64,000 bases of DNA from Membranipora membranacea (lineage: Eukaryota > Bryozoa > Gymnolaemata > Cheilostomatida > Membraniporidae), in the NCBI GenBank assembly GCA_914767715.1, contig OU612070.1:24046025-24110024 (forward strand). The letters are read 5' to 3'. Positions 47,309-59,360 of the stretch are shown here, one piece after another. The notes below the pieces were generated by a model. That model was not told where the DNA came from. It did not search any database and saw only the letters and a program-made list of their open reading frames with translations. Position numbers and translations under genes: made by a program. Positions within the stretch are counted from its first letter, which is position 1, and the number at the start of each line of letters is the position of its first letter.

Positions 47309-48894
47309 TGTTTTGCATCCTCAAGGGATCTGAGTCTTTAAAATTTGCACCTATTACACTATTTAGTTGATTGGTAAACCAGTTAATAAATAATCCAGTT
47401 GTTTCGACTTTTGAAACAGCATAATATAGTACATAGTTCCCACAAGGTTCCTTTGCTCCTCTATTAAGTTTTTTGGCTTGCTTGTTAGCGCAAAGTCAAG
47501 CTCAACAAAAATCTATTTTTGAGTTTGAATTTTGCAAAACATTCAGCGGCTATTCATGATCAGCTTAATTTTCACATTTAAATTTGTTGAAGAAAAATTA
47601 CAGCACCTACAAAAAGGGCCTTACTCTAGCTGCAAATGGCATCTTGTTTATGAAAGTAAACTTTTCTGTTCACGCGATCTGCACGATGGAAGACAACTTT
47701 TAGCCGACATGAGTTATGCAAGGAATGTTGGCATACCTTGCATACCTTTTGCATGTTACAAAATCCAAATTTTCAGGTGATGACTACTTGGCAATCCAAG
47801 AGTCTCGCTAGAAACAATTCTGTCACTTAAATTTGGTGAACATTTACAAATATTATTTAAAATATTTAATGTTTATGAGTTGTCCCTTCATCAGCGCTTG
47901 CACCCATCATAATAAAATTTATTCTCCATTGCCAACTGCACCATTATGTGTTGCGCTACGTACGTACGTATTGTGCTGATTGCACTGAGTCATTGTCTAC
48001 TACTTATACTAGCGATGTATCACAGCAAAACATAAGATGATAAACAAACAGCTTTAGCTGGATCTCTGGTTTACAGAAGCAATGGAGTAATAGCCAAAGA
48101 AGATGGTAACCAACATAACTGTCGAAGAGAATTATGGAGTAAAAGTCTTTATTCATCTCCATTATAGCGTGTGAACTAGCTATCTGTGAGTAAAATAAGA
48201 AACTGATGTCTATATTATTCTATCGAGTAGTAGGAGATTGGTCAGTTGGTCAGAGCACTGGGCCAGTTGGGTGCTTGTGCTGTTGAAATTCCTGTCCTCA
48301 GCTAGAATCCCACATCAGTTTATCGACTGGTCCGGCTCCCAGCCCATATATCCTCTGATCTACCTACAGACAGGGATTTATCATGTGATAAGACACCACT
48401 AACAAGCATTTAAATTTCCATGCGAAGGATGCCTCTGCCTGCAAGAACTATAATCATCGCAAAACTTTATCTTATATTGTACTATAATGAGAATGATATG
48501 AACAATTCAACAAAAAAACTGCTACAACTTAAAATATTTAAATTTATAATTATGTGAGAAGAGGGATTTCATTACCTAAATCTTAGATTATTCTTATTCT
48601 ATTTTTACTCAGCCTTTTAAGAGAAGATAAACACAGGAAAAAACACTCGCCGATGCGAGGGAAGGAAGCCATCCTTGATTAGAGAGTAAGAGAATTAAGT
48701 TAGCCCGATTCCTTTCAATGAATGTTGAACCAATTTTGGTACTTAACTGCTAACATCAGTACTAAGCCATTTTCTCTCTCTCTCCCCTTCCCAGTCAACA
48801 CAAATGGTGCTTCACACAGTTGGGGATAAGTTTACTGCACATCAATAACCTCAACATCATTTGGCAAACTCTCCGCACATTGTCGATCAATGAT
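47309..48894. other. Intergenic region, no gene recognised
   Basis: An 82-codon frame at 47532-47780 has no family resemblance. A segment at about 48240-48310 (GGTCAGTTGGTCAGAGCAC) has a tRNA-like A-box flavour, but no cloverleaf could be built. Confidence 0.4.
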
Positions 48895-50245
48895 ATATGC
48901 ACGGACTGTGTGCTATGGAGACCAGCACTTGCACTCATGAGATGATAGCGCACCACTCAGTGACGCCATTGAGAACTTCCGGATTGACTTCCCTCCGTCA
49001 TATCATCTGATGATGAACAGGGGGAGGGTTGAGCCGACAAATGAGATCTGCCCAGACTGTGTTCCATGAGTACCAGCACCTGCACACATGAGAAGATAAC
49101 GTTCCAATCCTCAACGCCAACGAGAACTTCCGGATTGGCTCCCCTCCCTCATATTATTTGATGATGAAGAGGGGGAGGGTTGAGCCGACAAATGAGATCT
49201 GCCTAGACTGTGTTCTATGATGACCAGCACCTGTACTCATGAGAAGATAACGCTCCAATCCTCGGCGCCAATGAGAACTTCTGGATTGACTCCCCTCCCT
49301 CATATCATCTGATGATGAAGAGGGGGAGGGTTGAGACGACAAATGTTACCTGCACAGATTGTGTGCTATGAGTACCAGCGCCTGCACTCATGAGATGTGA
49401 TGCTCCACTCATCGACGCAAGTGAGAACTTCTGGATTGACTCCCCTCCCTCATATCATCTGAAGATGAAAAGGGGGAGGGTTGAGCCGACAAACGAGACC
49501 TGCCCAGACTGTCTTCTATGAGTACCAGCACCTGTGCTCATGAGAAGATAACGCTCCAATCCTCGACGCCAATGAGAACTTCTGGATTGACTCCCCTCCC
49601 TCATATCATTTGATGATGAAGAGGGGGGGAGGGTCGAGCCGACAAATGAGATCTGCCTTGACTCTGTTCTATGATTACCAGCACCTGTACTCATGAGAGG
49701 ATAACGCTCCACTCATCAATGCCAATGATAATCTCTGGATTGACTCCCCTCCCTCATATCATCTGCGATGAAGAGGGGGAGGGTTGAGACAACAAATGCT
49801 ACCTGCACTGATTGTGTGCTATGAGTACCAGCACCTGTACTCATGAGAGGATAACGCTCTACTCATCGACGCCAATCAGAACATATGGATTGACTCCCCT
49901 CCGTCATATCATTTGATAATGAAGAGGGGGAGGGTTGAGCCGACACATAAGATCTGCGCGGATTGTGTTCTATGAGTACCAGCACCAGTACTCATCAGCG
50001 GATAACGCACCACTTATCGACGCCAATGAGATCTTTTGGATAGACTCCCCTCCCTCATATCATCTGATGATGAAGAGGGGCCGGGTTGAGCCGACACATG
50101 AGACTTGCGCGGACTGTGTTCTATGGATGCCAGCACCTGTACTCATGAGAGGATATTGCTCCAGTCATCGACGCCAATGAGAACTTCTGGATTGACTCCC
50201 CTCCCTCATATCATCTGATGATGAAGAGGGGGAGGGTTAAGCTGA
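48895..50245. repeat. ~151-bp satellite, 9 copies
   Basis: Nine tandem units are each marked by ATTGACTCCCCTCCCTCATA, then ATGATGAAGAGGGGGAGGG, then a stretch ending near CAGCACCTGTACTCATGAG. The marker repeats at about 49017, 49168, 49318, 49470, 49619, 49773, 49922, 50075 and 50226. Open frames on either strand across it (for example minus 49712-49455) are by-products of the repeat. Confidence 0.9.
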
Positions 50246-51480
50246 CTGCAAAGATCTGATGTGCTGGGTAAAGTCACAACTAACAAGCATAGAACTCCAC
50301 ATTCAATGGAAAGTAACATATAGAAAAGGGTGTTTTAGCTAGCTGAATTAGAGTGACACTACTCAAAGTCATGTATCTTCAATCCTCTTGTTCCCCTGTT
50401 TCAGAGAACATCAGAGGTATTTTAAGGCCTAAATAATGGCTTATAATATCATCACTACATCTCTAAAGTGTTGAAAAGATCTGATGTAATAGTTAAGGTC
50501 ACGACTCCCAAACATAGGACACCACATTCAATGGTAAGTAACATATAGAAAAGAGTATTTTCGCTGGCTTAATTAGAGCAATACTACTCAATGTAATTTA
50601 TCTTCACTCCAAGTCTTCCCTGTTTCAGAGGAAGTTGAACCAGTAATGATTACTGGTCACTCACAAAGACAGTTTGAGGTCTAATGGTCCGAAATTTGGT
50701 AATTAAGTCAGGGAGAGTTAAGATGCCTACATCACACTACATTGAATCCTTAGTAACACATTAAACAAAATTATACATTAGCCGGGCTTAATTACATTGA
50801 CACTTTTCAGTGATAATAATTGTATTTTCAACCCTAATTTTTTGTTTCAGAAAAGGCTGGATCATTACAGGCTACTGACAGAAATAGTTTCAGTTCTACA
50901 TTTTAGTCGCCAATGCCATCACTACCATCAGTGAACCATCACTAGTAATAATGTTGCAATCAACATTGAATATGGTATGAAGCTTTTACAGAGGAGGTAA
51001 GTCACATACACAAAATCGAGTTTAAATACAGCAACACTCTTCAACACTGAGGTATATATAATAAATACCTTGGTGCTCTTCAAGATAACACTGTATTTTC
51101 AACCCGACACTTCCCTTGTTTCAGAAAAGGTTGGATCAGCGTCAAGTTACATACAGAGATAGTCTGAGGGGTACATGATCGTACAGATTTTAGCCTGCTA
51201 ACTTACACTACTCAATGTCATATATCTTCAATCCTATTCTTCCCCTGTTTCATGAACATCGGAGACATTTCAAGGCCTGGTTAATGGCTGATAATACCGC
51301 CACAACTACCTCCAAACCATAACACACTGCATTGCTTATGAATACCACTTGAGCTTATGAAAAAAACCGGTTAGTAATTTATAAAAGAATATAAGATAGG
51401 CTGATGATCAAAATACAAGATCAACATTCAATGCATTGTATTTCAGTACACTCTTCCCCTGTTTTAGACAAAGTCGGGTC
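50246..51480. repeat. Degenerate ~220-bp tandem repeat with acceptor-like motif
   Basis: About six diverged units each end in a pyrimidine tract followed by CCCTGTTTCAG (near 50393, 50619, 50842, 51118, 51246 and 51456). The first two units share AACATATAGAAAAG and ACTACTCAA. Spacing is irregular, from 128 to 277 bp. The repeated TTTCAG resembles a 3' splice site, but no open exon follows in most units. Confidence 0.65.
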
Positions 51481-53034
51481 AATGATGCGTTACTGGCGAG
51501 ATAGAGTGATGATTACTGTTTTGAGAATATATACATAAGGAATTGGGTGTATCACCTGGTATGAAACTATCCAGTAATGACACTGATTCATCACAGCAGA
51601 TACGTAGTTTTGAATTGAGCCGTGTCTGTGTGATAACTTTGCCAATTGTAATTGAAGTTGATAAACATTTTCTTGTTTTATGGAGTATGGTGTTGGAAAT
51701 AGGAAGAAGATAGTGCAAAGACAAGCTGTGAATGGTTGCTCGATTCAGTTGGTTGGTACACCAACTTCTCCAGAACCATAGTCAAGTTCTGAACTCACAA
51801 AAGTGCCATGGAAGGAAGCTGAGGCTGATCATTTTGGCCCATCAACGATTCTAGCGAGTACTTGCTTGTTCCTGTGGATGATTATGGTAGGTAGTGTAGT
51901 GTAGGTAGTGTTGACTAGTTAAATCAAGGAGTTAGAGACTCTTTGGTTAAATCTACCAATACCTGCTATCAGAATACTGCAGTTGAGGATTAATCAAACA
52001 TAGAAGGGTGAACCCGAGCGGCCTCACAAGGCAATAATCTTTATGCCTTATCGATGCAATATATAAAGAAAGGCTTCAAATAGCTGTGACTAATGGAAAA
52101 GGTTTGATAACTGAACTCAATCAGTATCTATTTTTGTTATAAAATGCACCCAATCCATCCAGGGACAGGTAGTCCAGCTGATCGTTATTATTTGGTTGTA
52201 AGCTACAAACCAAATTTCCATTGTATGATAACAGCATGATATTTAGTATAGGGCTAAAGTAAAGACTAATATTGATTGTAAGTGTGAGGCTGCTGGAGGT
52301 GCTTAGATCAGATTTCTCAGAAAACTGAAAAAACCCTTCTATATAATGATATTAATGAGTGGTGAGGAAAATATTGTTTGGTAGATTGATGTGCGATTCC
52401 TAAGAGAGTAAATTGTGAACCCATGAAATCACTCAACCCTCTATTGTAAGTGCCAATATTGAAGACAGCACAGCAGAAAAAGAAAGAAATAATGTTAAGG
52501 ACACAAGAACACGTCAGCAGAACAATCCAGATAGATACGCTAACATATGGACAGTTCAAGAGATTACTATGACTTCTGCTATCGCTATTAATACCCAGAC
52601 ACTAAACTGATTACATGCCAACACTGCCTGATACATTCTTGCACAACAGAGTCATAAGGAGAGTGAACTCCTGCGGTTTCAGGCCAAGGAAATCCTACCC
52701 CCACAACGCTGGTGCTTGTTCTCTATTTTTCCATATATAGATTATTGTTTTTTTAGGCAAGGTTAACGGTAGCTGCTGGCTGCACTGACTCTTGCTATCT
52801 CTACGCCATACAGAGAGATCCGTGGACACATAACTAATACGACCATATATTATTGTTGCACCTATTTCTTAATTTAGACATCAAAGCTAAGATTCATGTC
52901 ACAGCCACATTTTAGGTTAATCTTTTTAAATCGCTACTTTCCAAAATTTAATGACAAATGTTATATCCACATAGTGTGACCACCGATTGATGTCATACAT
53001 AAGCAAGCTGACTCTTCTATAAACGTAAATGATT
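51481..53034. other. Intergenic region, no gene recognised
   Basis: Short open frames only, none with family resemblance. Confidence 0.4.
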
Positions 53035-53666
53035 TTAAATTAGTCATTGATACCTTAGACATCATTGTCATGTAAATAAGAACGCCTCTCCGACACTAAA
53101 TCAGACTGCTCGATTTAAATAACAACTTAGAGACACAAATTTAACATTGATCAACAAATCCTCAGTTTGTTTTCGGTTGCAGTCTTGCTATATTCTACCG
53201 TTGAAGGCTGTTTCCGTGTGTTTAGGGAAAACAACTCAAGGCTGTTTCCTAGTTATGTGGCATCTTGACAACCCAGATACCTTGTAAGAGTGTAAGATAG
53301 CAAGACTTCCTTGTTCCCTATGTATATGACTGTTATTGCATAACAGGGCGGTAGTTGAGTAAAACTTTAGAGGATGCAGAAATCCGAGGGGGGTCCTCAG
53401 TGTCACTTAGAGGAACCCTGTAAGCTCCTAACAAACCAGCTTTAGGTATGTAAAAAGCAAATGGAAATCCCGAAGCAGCTGATATTGCCATTACATTACA
53501 TTACATGGATTATTCATTGATAATGTTTTTATGCCACTTTATTCACCTCTCTAGGGAAGGTAGTGCCTCCCTGTTTCCCCTAGAACTACGGGCCTGCATA
53601 AATATATATTACACCATGATTACAAATCCTTTGATCGCATTCAAACACACCTTTACATCTAACTGA

Positions 53667-53674
53667 TATATAAG
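53667..53674 (+). promoter_or_regulatory. TATA box of upstream collagen promoter copy
   Basis: TATATAAG lies 85 bp before the start codon of exon 1a. It is identical in the downstream unit. Confidence 0.6.
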
Positions 53675-53751
53675 AGTTAACTCTGAAAGAGACCTCATTT
53701 CTTCCTTGTTGGTTGTTCATCAAAGCTAAAGTGAAAGTGTGTCAATTAACT

Positions 53752-53786
53752 ATGGGCTTGATGCTCGTCAGTATACTACTGTTATG
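53752..53786 (+). other. Alternative first coding exon 1a of the short-chain collagen gene
   Basis: ATG to TG before GTGAGT encodes MGLMLVSILLL, the same residues as exon 1b at 54718-54752. The two differ by one synonymous base (CTA/CTG). Its donor is intact and in the right phase to splice to exon 2 at 55064. Exon 1b has no acceptor, so a transcript from here would skip it. Confidence 0.75.
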
Positions 53787-54632
53787 GTGAGTATCGTGTC
53801 TACATTTACACTTTGTGAAGGTAATATTAATCTTGCTATTCTATTTAGAAATGAAAATTATGATAAACCCTCTTATAAGTACATAGGTAATTCCCTACTA
53901 CATCTGTAGAATTTGAGCATGATTTAGATCTGCTAATACCACAGTCACTCTTGTCAGTGAACTTCCCCAAACTCCACGAAAAGTGGACAGATAGAGGATA
54001 ATTAAATTAGTCATTGATACCTTAGACATCATTGTCATGTAAATAAGAACGCCTCTCCGACACTAAATCAGACTGCTCGATTTCAATAACAACTTAGAGA
54101 CACAAATTTAACATTGATTAACAAATCCTCAGTTTGTTTTCGGCTGCAGTCTTGCTATATTCTACCGTTGAAGGCTGTTTCCTTGTGTTTAGGGAAAACA
54201 ACTCAAGGCTGTTTCCTAGTTATGTGGCATCTTGACAACCCAGATACCTTATAAGAGTGTAAGATAACAAGACTTCCTTGTTCCCTGTGTAATGTTAGAC
54301 TGTTGTCCTTGGACTATTATTGCATAACAGGGCTATAGTTGAGTAAAATTTTAGAGGATGCAGAAATCCGAGGGGGGTCCTCAGTGTCACTAAGAGCTCC
54401 TAAAAAACCAGCTTTAGGTATGTAAAAGCAAATGGAAATCCCAAAACACCTGATATTGCCATTACATTACATGGATTATTCGTTGATAATGTTTCCATGC
54501 CACTTTATTCACCTCTCTAGGGAAGGCAATGCCTCCCTGTCTCCCCTAGAACTACGGGCCTGCATAAATATATATTACACCATGATTACAAATCCTTTGA
54601 TCGCATTCAAACACACCTTTACATCTAACTGA

Positions 54633-54640
54633 TATATAAG
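54633..54640 (+). promoter_or_regulatory. TATA box of downstream collagen promoter copy
   Basis: TATATAAG lies 78 bp upstream of the start codon of exon 1b, in the second unit of the tandem duplication. Confidence 0.6.
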
Positions 54641-54717
54641 AGTTAACTCTGAAAGAGACCTCATTTCTTCCTTGTTGGTTGTTCATCAAGGCTAAAGTGA
54701 AAGTGTGTCTATTAACT

Positions 54718-57700
54718 ATGGGCTTGATGCTCGTCAGTATACTGCTGTTATGGTGAGTATCGTGTCTACACTTACACTTTGTGAAGGCAATCGTAATCTT
54801 GCGATTTTATTTAGAAATGAAGATTATGATAAACCCTCTTATAAGTACATAGGTAATTCCCTACTACATCTGTAGAATTTGAGCATGATTTAGATCTGTT
54901 AATACCACAGTCACTCTTGTCAGTGAAATTCCCCAAACTCCACGCAAAGTTGACAGATAGAGGGTAAGGGGCCATTCAATGACTTTCAATTTACCTCATT
55001 CGATTAATTGCCATTGCGCAACAAATAGCGTTTTAAATTGATCTACTTTCTTCTATGATTCAGCTTCAGCATATCGGTGGCCACAGAGGGAACTGAGTCT
55101 GTTCAGAGCAACTCGCAGAGAATCCTGGAGATGGAGGATGACTTACAAAGACTGGCTTCTCAAATAGGCAACGTTGAAAAACTTCTATTGACTGTAAATA
55201 ATTTTCAGTGTACCAATGTTTCCATGTCATATAAATAACGTGTTACAAAATTGAATTACGCTTTACTGCTAGTAATTATAACAATCAATATAACTTTCTC
55301 AATTCAATATAATATTGAATAATTACTTATTTGCTTGTAGCTAGTTGGCGCTCGTCATTCAGTTAACAAAGACGGTGGTGGGACAGCAGAATTGCACGAA
55401 GTCACAAGACGTGATGCTGTGGACCAGACTGATGGTTCTACAACTGAGGTAGAAAAGTTCCTGGCTTCATTATCCGCTAATGGTGAGGTTATAACTTCCT
55501 GCTTAATCGTTCAATATAATAATATGTATGGTGATGTAATATATCGCTTTTGAAAAACTTTTTAATCTCGTATTGGTGATCATGTCTAATAGTTATTTTC
55601 ACAGTTGAACCCTCCCAAATATTCGATGTTGATTCACAGGCACTTTTGAAAATTCATTTTGGGGTTTAGAGTGCCTTTTTTTAAATTGAGCCCACTGGAT
55701 TTGTCTATTCTTTATCCCTCATTTGTTGATTTTAAGAATAATGCATTTATTCTATTGATCACGATGTTGAAGTTGTTGTTTCAGATTCAGAATCCTACTC
55801 TGTACTGTACTGTACTGTAATGTGCTGATATTAACTCATTTATGTCTTGTTCTGTAGGTTTGATCACATTTATAAAGGGAGAGGATGGTATGTATAATTT
55901 ATATGAACAGGTCAGCTAAATTTTACAATTTGTAGAAATACTCTTTAGCCGTTCTCTTCTTTTAATTTCCCCCGAATCACACTGTTACTAAACTGTTACT
56001 ACACTGTTACTACACTGTGATAGCACTGTGATAGCACTATTATAGCAATTTCACTACACTGTCACTACACTGATATTACCCTGTCACTACACTGATACCG
56101 CACCGATACTCGCTCACACACCGTATTGTGAGTGTCATGTCCGCTTTATTTGCACAGGTAATGATGGTAGTGATGGCCTGCCAGGAATAAATGGTGCTCC
56201 AGGTGCAGCTGGACCACCAGGTACACCTGGGCGACAGGGAGAGGTGGGAGCACCTGGCATCTCCGGCTCAGGGTCTGTATACACCCACTGGGGCAGGAAG
56301 TCATGTGGTGCTAACGCATCGACACTATATGAGGGTAAATGTTAGATAAATAAATTTTTATCTCTTTTGCAGACGCAAAAATGTGTATTCACATTTTCAT
56401 CAGGAGCTAGAGCAAGATTTTTAAAGATTTCATTGAATAAAAAGATTTATGTTAAACAAATTATTGCAAAATTAATTCTTGCCTGCTGTTGATCTCAAAA
56501 CATTGACACACCACCAAAGCACCTCTCTTTAAATAGTCAAATAAATCTTTTACCTTAGCAGGCAACTCGTGTATCTTTACCATCTTCAATTAATAATTTT
56601 AGCTCTGTCTCCTAGCAGAAGTCATTCAAAACGCAATGCTCTGCTGTTTTGATATTCTGTAAATGTTGTTATTGTCATGGCTTTTTCCTTCCTTGTCAAA
56701 TATTGCAGAACCAGATAATGCTGACTAGATAAGTAATTTAACCTCGGAGATGCATGTTCCTGATATATTCCAATGTTTTAAAGGATTTGCAGCAAATGGT
56801 GATCTTGCCAGCCCCGGTGGTGGTATAAACTATCAATGTCTTCCTTTGAACCCGCAATTTGACAGTTATAACATTCCTAGTGTTGGGCACTACTCAGTAA
56901 TGTCAGGCACTGAATACCAAAATCATGAATATCCAAGCTCACTCCCCCGTGGAACCCACGATCACAATGTGCCATGTGCTAAATGCCACACTGCTAGAGG
57001 CTCATTGACTATGATTCCTGGATGGAAGGACTGTCCCCGTGGATGGGTGCAGCAATACAACGGTGAGCTTTTCCAAATTTTCTCGACCAACTGTTGCGTG
57101 GTGGTTAGGTTAGGTGGACATATGCAATCGAGCATGGAGATTATAAATCTGACAACCATTAGCTCTCAGCCCATTCATGGATATTGCCCTTGAATCCTAT
57201 TGCATTGCTCAAAGCTTGGGAATAATTATTTTTCCACATGATTTTCAAACAAATAATTATAATATTCAATTATATCGATAACTGTATTGAAATTTGCCCT
57301 GGCCAGAGGATGTATAAGACTCCTTCCACAAACTACACTTAGTTATAGAATTAAATAATTATTGTTTAGTAGGAGTTCTACAATTTATTATCACAGAGTA
57401 AGGATATATAATATATATCCTTTCTCTGTGTTATTATTATTTAGTCAATGGGATATTTTCAGCGGGTTCAATAAGCCCAGGTGCAATAACAGATGATCTG
57501 AGTCCTAAATCATGTGTTCAAATTGAGACGCACCTAATTTGCCACTAGACTGCAAACTTGTGAATTCTGAAACCTATCTGCTATCTACTTGCAGGTTATC
57601 TCGTAGGTTCACACAATCCCCATCCCCACGGCTCAACATATGAGTGCCTAGATAACAATGCTGAGTGGCTCTCTGGTCTGCACGCCAACTCTGACGGTGG

Positions 57701-57809
57701 AATGATGTACCTTACAAGAGTTCTATGTAATGGTAGAGGCGAAACAGGGCAATGTCCTCCGTACAGCAGCACCAAAGCTCTACGCTGTGCAGTGTGCACC
57801 AAACCGTGA
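54718..57809 (+). CDS. Short-chain collagen C4-like secreted protein, seven exons
   Basis: Secreted short collagen of the spongin/'short-chain collagen C4' type found in sponges and many marine invertebrates. Exons 54718-54752, 55064-55193, 55341-55482, 55858-55887, 56158-56334, 56784-57062 and 57595-57809 join to 335 residues. The signal peptide runs MGLMLVSILLL then CFSISVA. Residues 30-60 form a likely coiled coil (ILEMEDDLQRLASQIGNVEK) that could trimerise the chain. About 14 Gly-X-Y triplets follow from residue 110 (GSDGLPGINGAPGAAGPP). The C-terminal 180 residues carry the family blocks VYTHWGRKSCG, INYQCLPLNPQF, HDHNVPCAKC, MIPGWKDCPRGW, YECLDNNAEW and the ending LRCAVCTKP. Cys residues in VPCAKC and CAVC are conserved in the family. 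The first exon and promoter are duplicated upstream. A role in extracellular matrix is inferred from the family. Confidence 0.92.
55980..56115. repeat. Short minisatellite in collagen intron 4
   Basis: Degenerate ~11-bp units of the type CACTGTTACTA and CACTGTGATAG occur in tandem, just before the collagenous exon. Confidence 0.75.
57392..57430. repeat. 39-bp palindrome sharing its arms with 12.25 kb
   Basis: The arms CACAGAGTAAGGATATATA and TATATATCCTTTCTCTGTG pair with one mismatch. The first 16 bases equal the arm of the palindrome at 12254-12283. It lies in collagen intron 6. Confidence 0.75.
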
Positions 57810-57934
57810 TAAGCTTCTTTGATGACTTAACGCCGGTACTCTGTCAGCAACTTCATTGATGCCTGACACATGATATTCATCACAGCACTTGAAATTTGAA
57901 TTCCAATGCTTGAAATGTTCAAATGTTCAATATA

Positions 57935-57940
57935 AATAAA
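57935..57940 (+). terminator. Polyadenylation signal of the collagen gene
   Basis: AATAAA lies 126 bp after the stop codon, directly followed by another AATAA. Confidence 0.7.
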
Positions 57941-58569
57941 TAATGAAGTTACTGCAAGAAAAATAACAGTATCATACATTTATTGGTCCAAACAAAATTT
58001 GAGCAGTCGGTCTCAGTCAGTCAAGATGTAGGGAGAACAATATAAGATCAATTTTATTAGGATGATGTCTAATCGTTACTGGCATCGAAGATGTAACAAA
58101 GCTATTTGGCTGACAGGCTCAATATTGAATACTTGTGGGAATAAAACTGTTGCAATACCTGGTCTTTCTGCTTAAGGCGCCAATAAAACTATGTCTTCCC
58201 CACTTACAAAAGTGATTTGAAAATTTATCTGGATCCTGATAAATATTCTTGACTGTTGTTAAAATTTGATTGCGCAAAGTAACTTCAATATCAATGAGTT
58301 AAATTGGCACATTCAAAAGGGAGTGTGGACCACGATCTCAATCAGTACTAGAATAAACCCGAAGTTGTACTATAAAACCTGGAAAATAAGTGATTGAATA
58401 AGATAATTACGCTGAGCATAGGACAAATTGAATGAATTAAATTGCAAAAATAGCGTGGATACTGTTTTTGGTTTTTTTTAAATCTCATCACTATTCTTGT
58501 GCCATCTGAGGTTATCACTGTGAAAAGTGTGTGACTCCTGACATATTGAGATGATAATCTACAACCTAT

Positions 58570-59360
58570 GGTAGACTGGGGTATCCAGTGGAGCAGGGAG
58601 CATAAGATGACGCTCAATCTAGATAAAACTAAGAGTATAACCTCCAACAGTTTTCTCCCCAGTAGAAATGGTTACCAGTTGGAATTTTTTGGGAGTTATC
58701 ATAGATCAGTATTTGAATTTTCATACCCATATTGGCTATGTGCTTGATAAAGCCCAAAAGAAGTTTTATAGTCAGCTACAGCTGAAACGTTTTGGTGTGT
58801 CTTGTGACAAACTTATGCTTTTTTATGTTGCCAACATACAATCAATCCTTACTTATTGTATTCCTGCTTTTTTTCCTATGTTAGCAGACAGTCAGCTGAG
58901 ATCTTTGGAACGATTTCAGAAGTTGTGCACTAGAGTTATTTTACCCCACATAGAGGATTATTCTGAGAGACTATCAGCACTAGGCATTCCTGAGTTAACA
59001 CTTTCAGTGAATCACTTTGTCAGAATCATTTTATCAAGATAGCCAGCAACTGCAGGCATAGGCTCCACACCTTAGTCCCTGAGAGGCAGTCATCACAGGA
59101 TAGACATTCGAGTCGACTGAAGGACGATTTTTTAACCAAGGCGAATGCTGCAAAACACAGAAAATCTTTTTTCCTTGATGGTGCAACAAAATTTTTATAA
59201 TTTTATTTTTTACCGGAGCTCACCAACTGTTTTATTTAATACCTCAGTGTATTGGGATGGGCGGTTATCGTGACCTCAGCATAACAAGCAACTGTCCGAA
59301 GATATTTGATCTAGTGATCTGTTTTATTATCGAGTCCTACCCTGTTAATAAAGGTATATG
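58570..59360 (+). mobile_element. Reverse-transcriptase C-terminal remnant, frames broken
   Basis: The plus strand gives, in order, WSREHKMTLNLDKTKS, then in another frame LGVIIDQYLNFHTHIG, YVANIQSILTYCIPAFF and LGIPELTLSVNHFVR. In a third frame come RHRLHTLVPERQSSQDRHSS and SFFLDGATKFL. This is the standard C-terminal order of jockey/CR1-type reverse transcriptases, interrupted by at least two frame changes. The polymerase palm is absent. The element ends in an AATAAAGG-type tail near 59350. A shorter relative lies at 42040-42200. Confidence 0.8.

Larger units (their letters stand above)
53035..54967. repeat. Direct tandem duplication of 967 bp carrying the collagen promoter and first exon
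   Basis: Units 53035-54001 and 54002-54967 both begin TTAAATTAGTCATTGATACC and are very similar throughout, with a few small indels (for example near 53325 and 54295). Each unit contains a TATATAAG box, a start codon, the 35-nt first coding exon and its GTGAGT donor. Confidence 0.92.

Noticed and set aside
48240-48310. tRNA- or SINE-like stretch (GGTCAGTTGGTCAGAGCAC)
   Set aside because: It has an A-box flavour only. No acceptor stem, anticodon arm or proper B box could be assembled.
49154-49712. Minus-strand open frames with repeated residues (ERYLLMSTGAG, RQISFVGSTLP)
   Set aside because: They are translations of the 151-bp satellite. The unit length is not a multiple of three, and the frames break between units.
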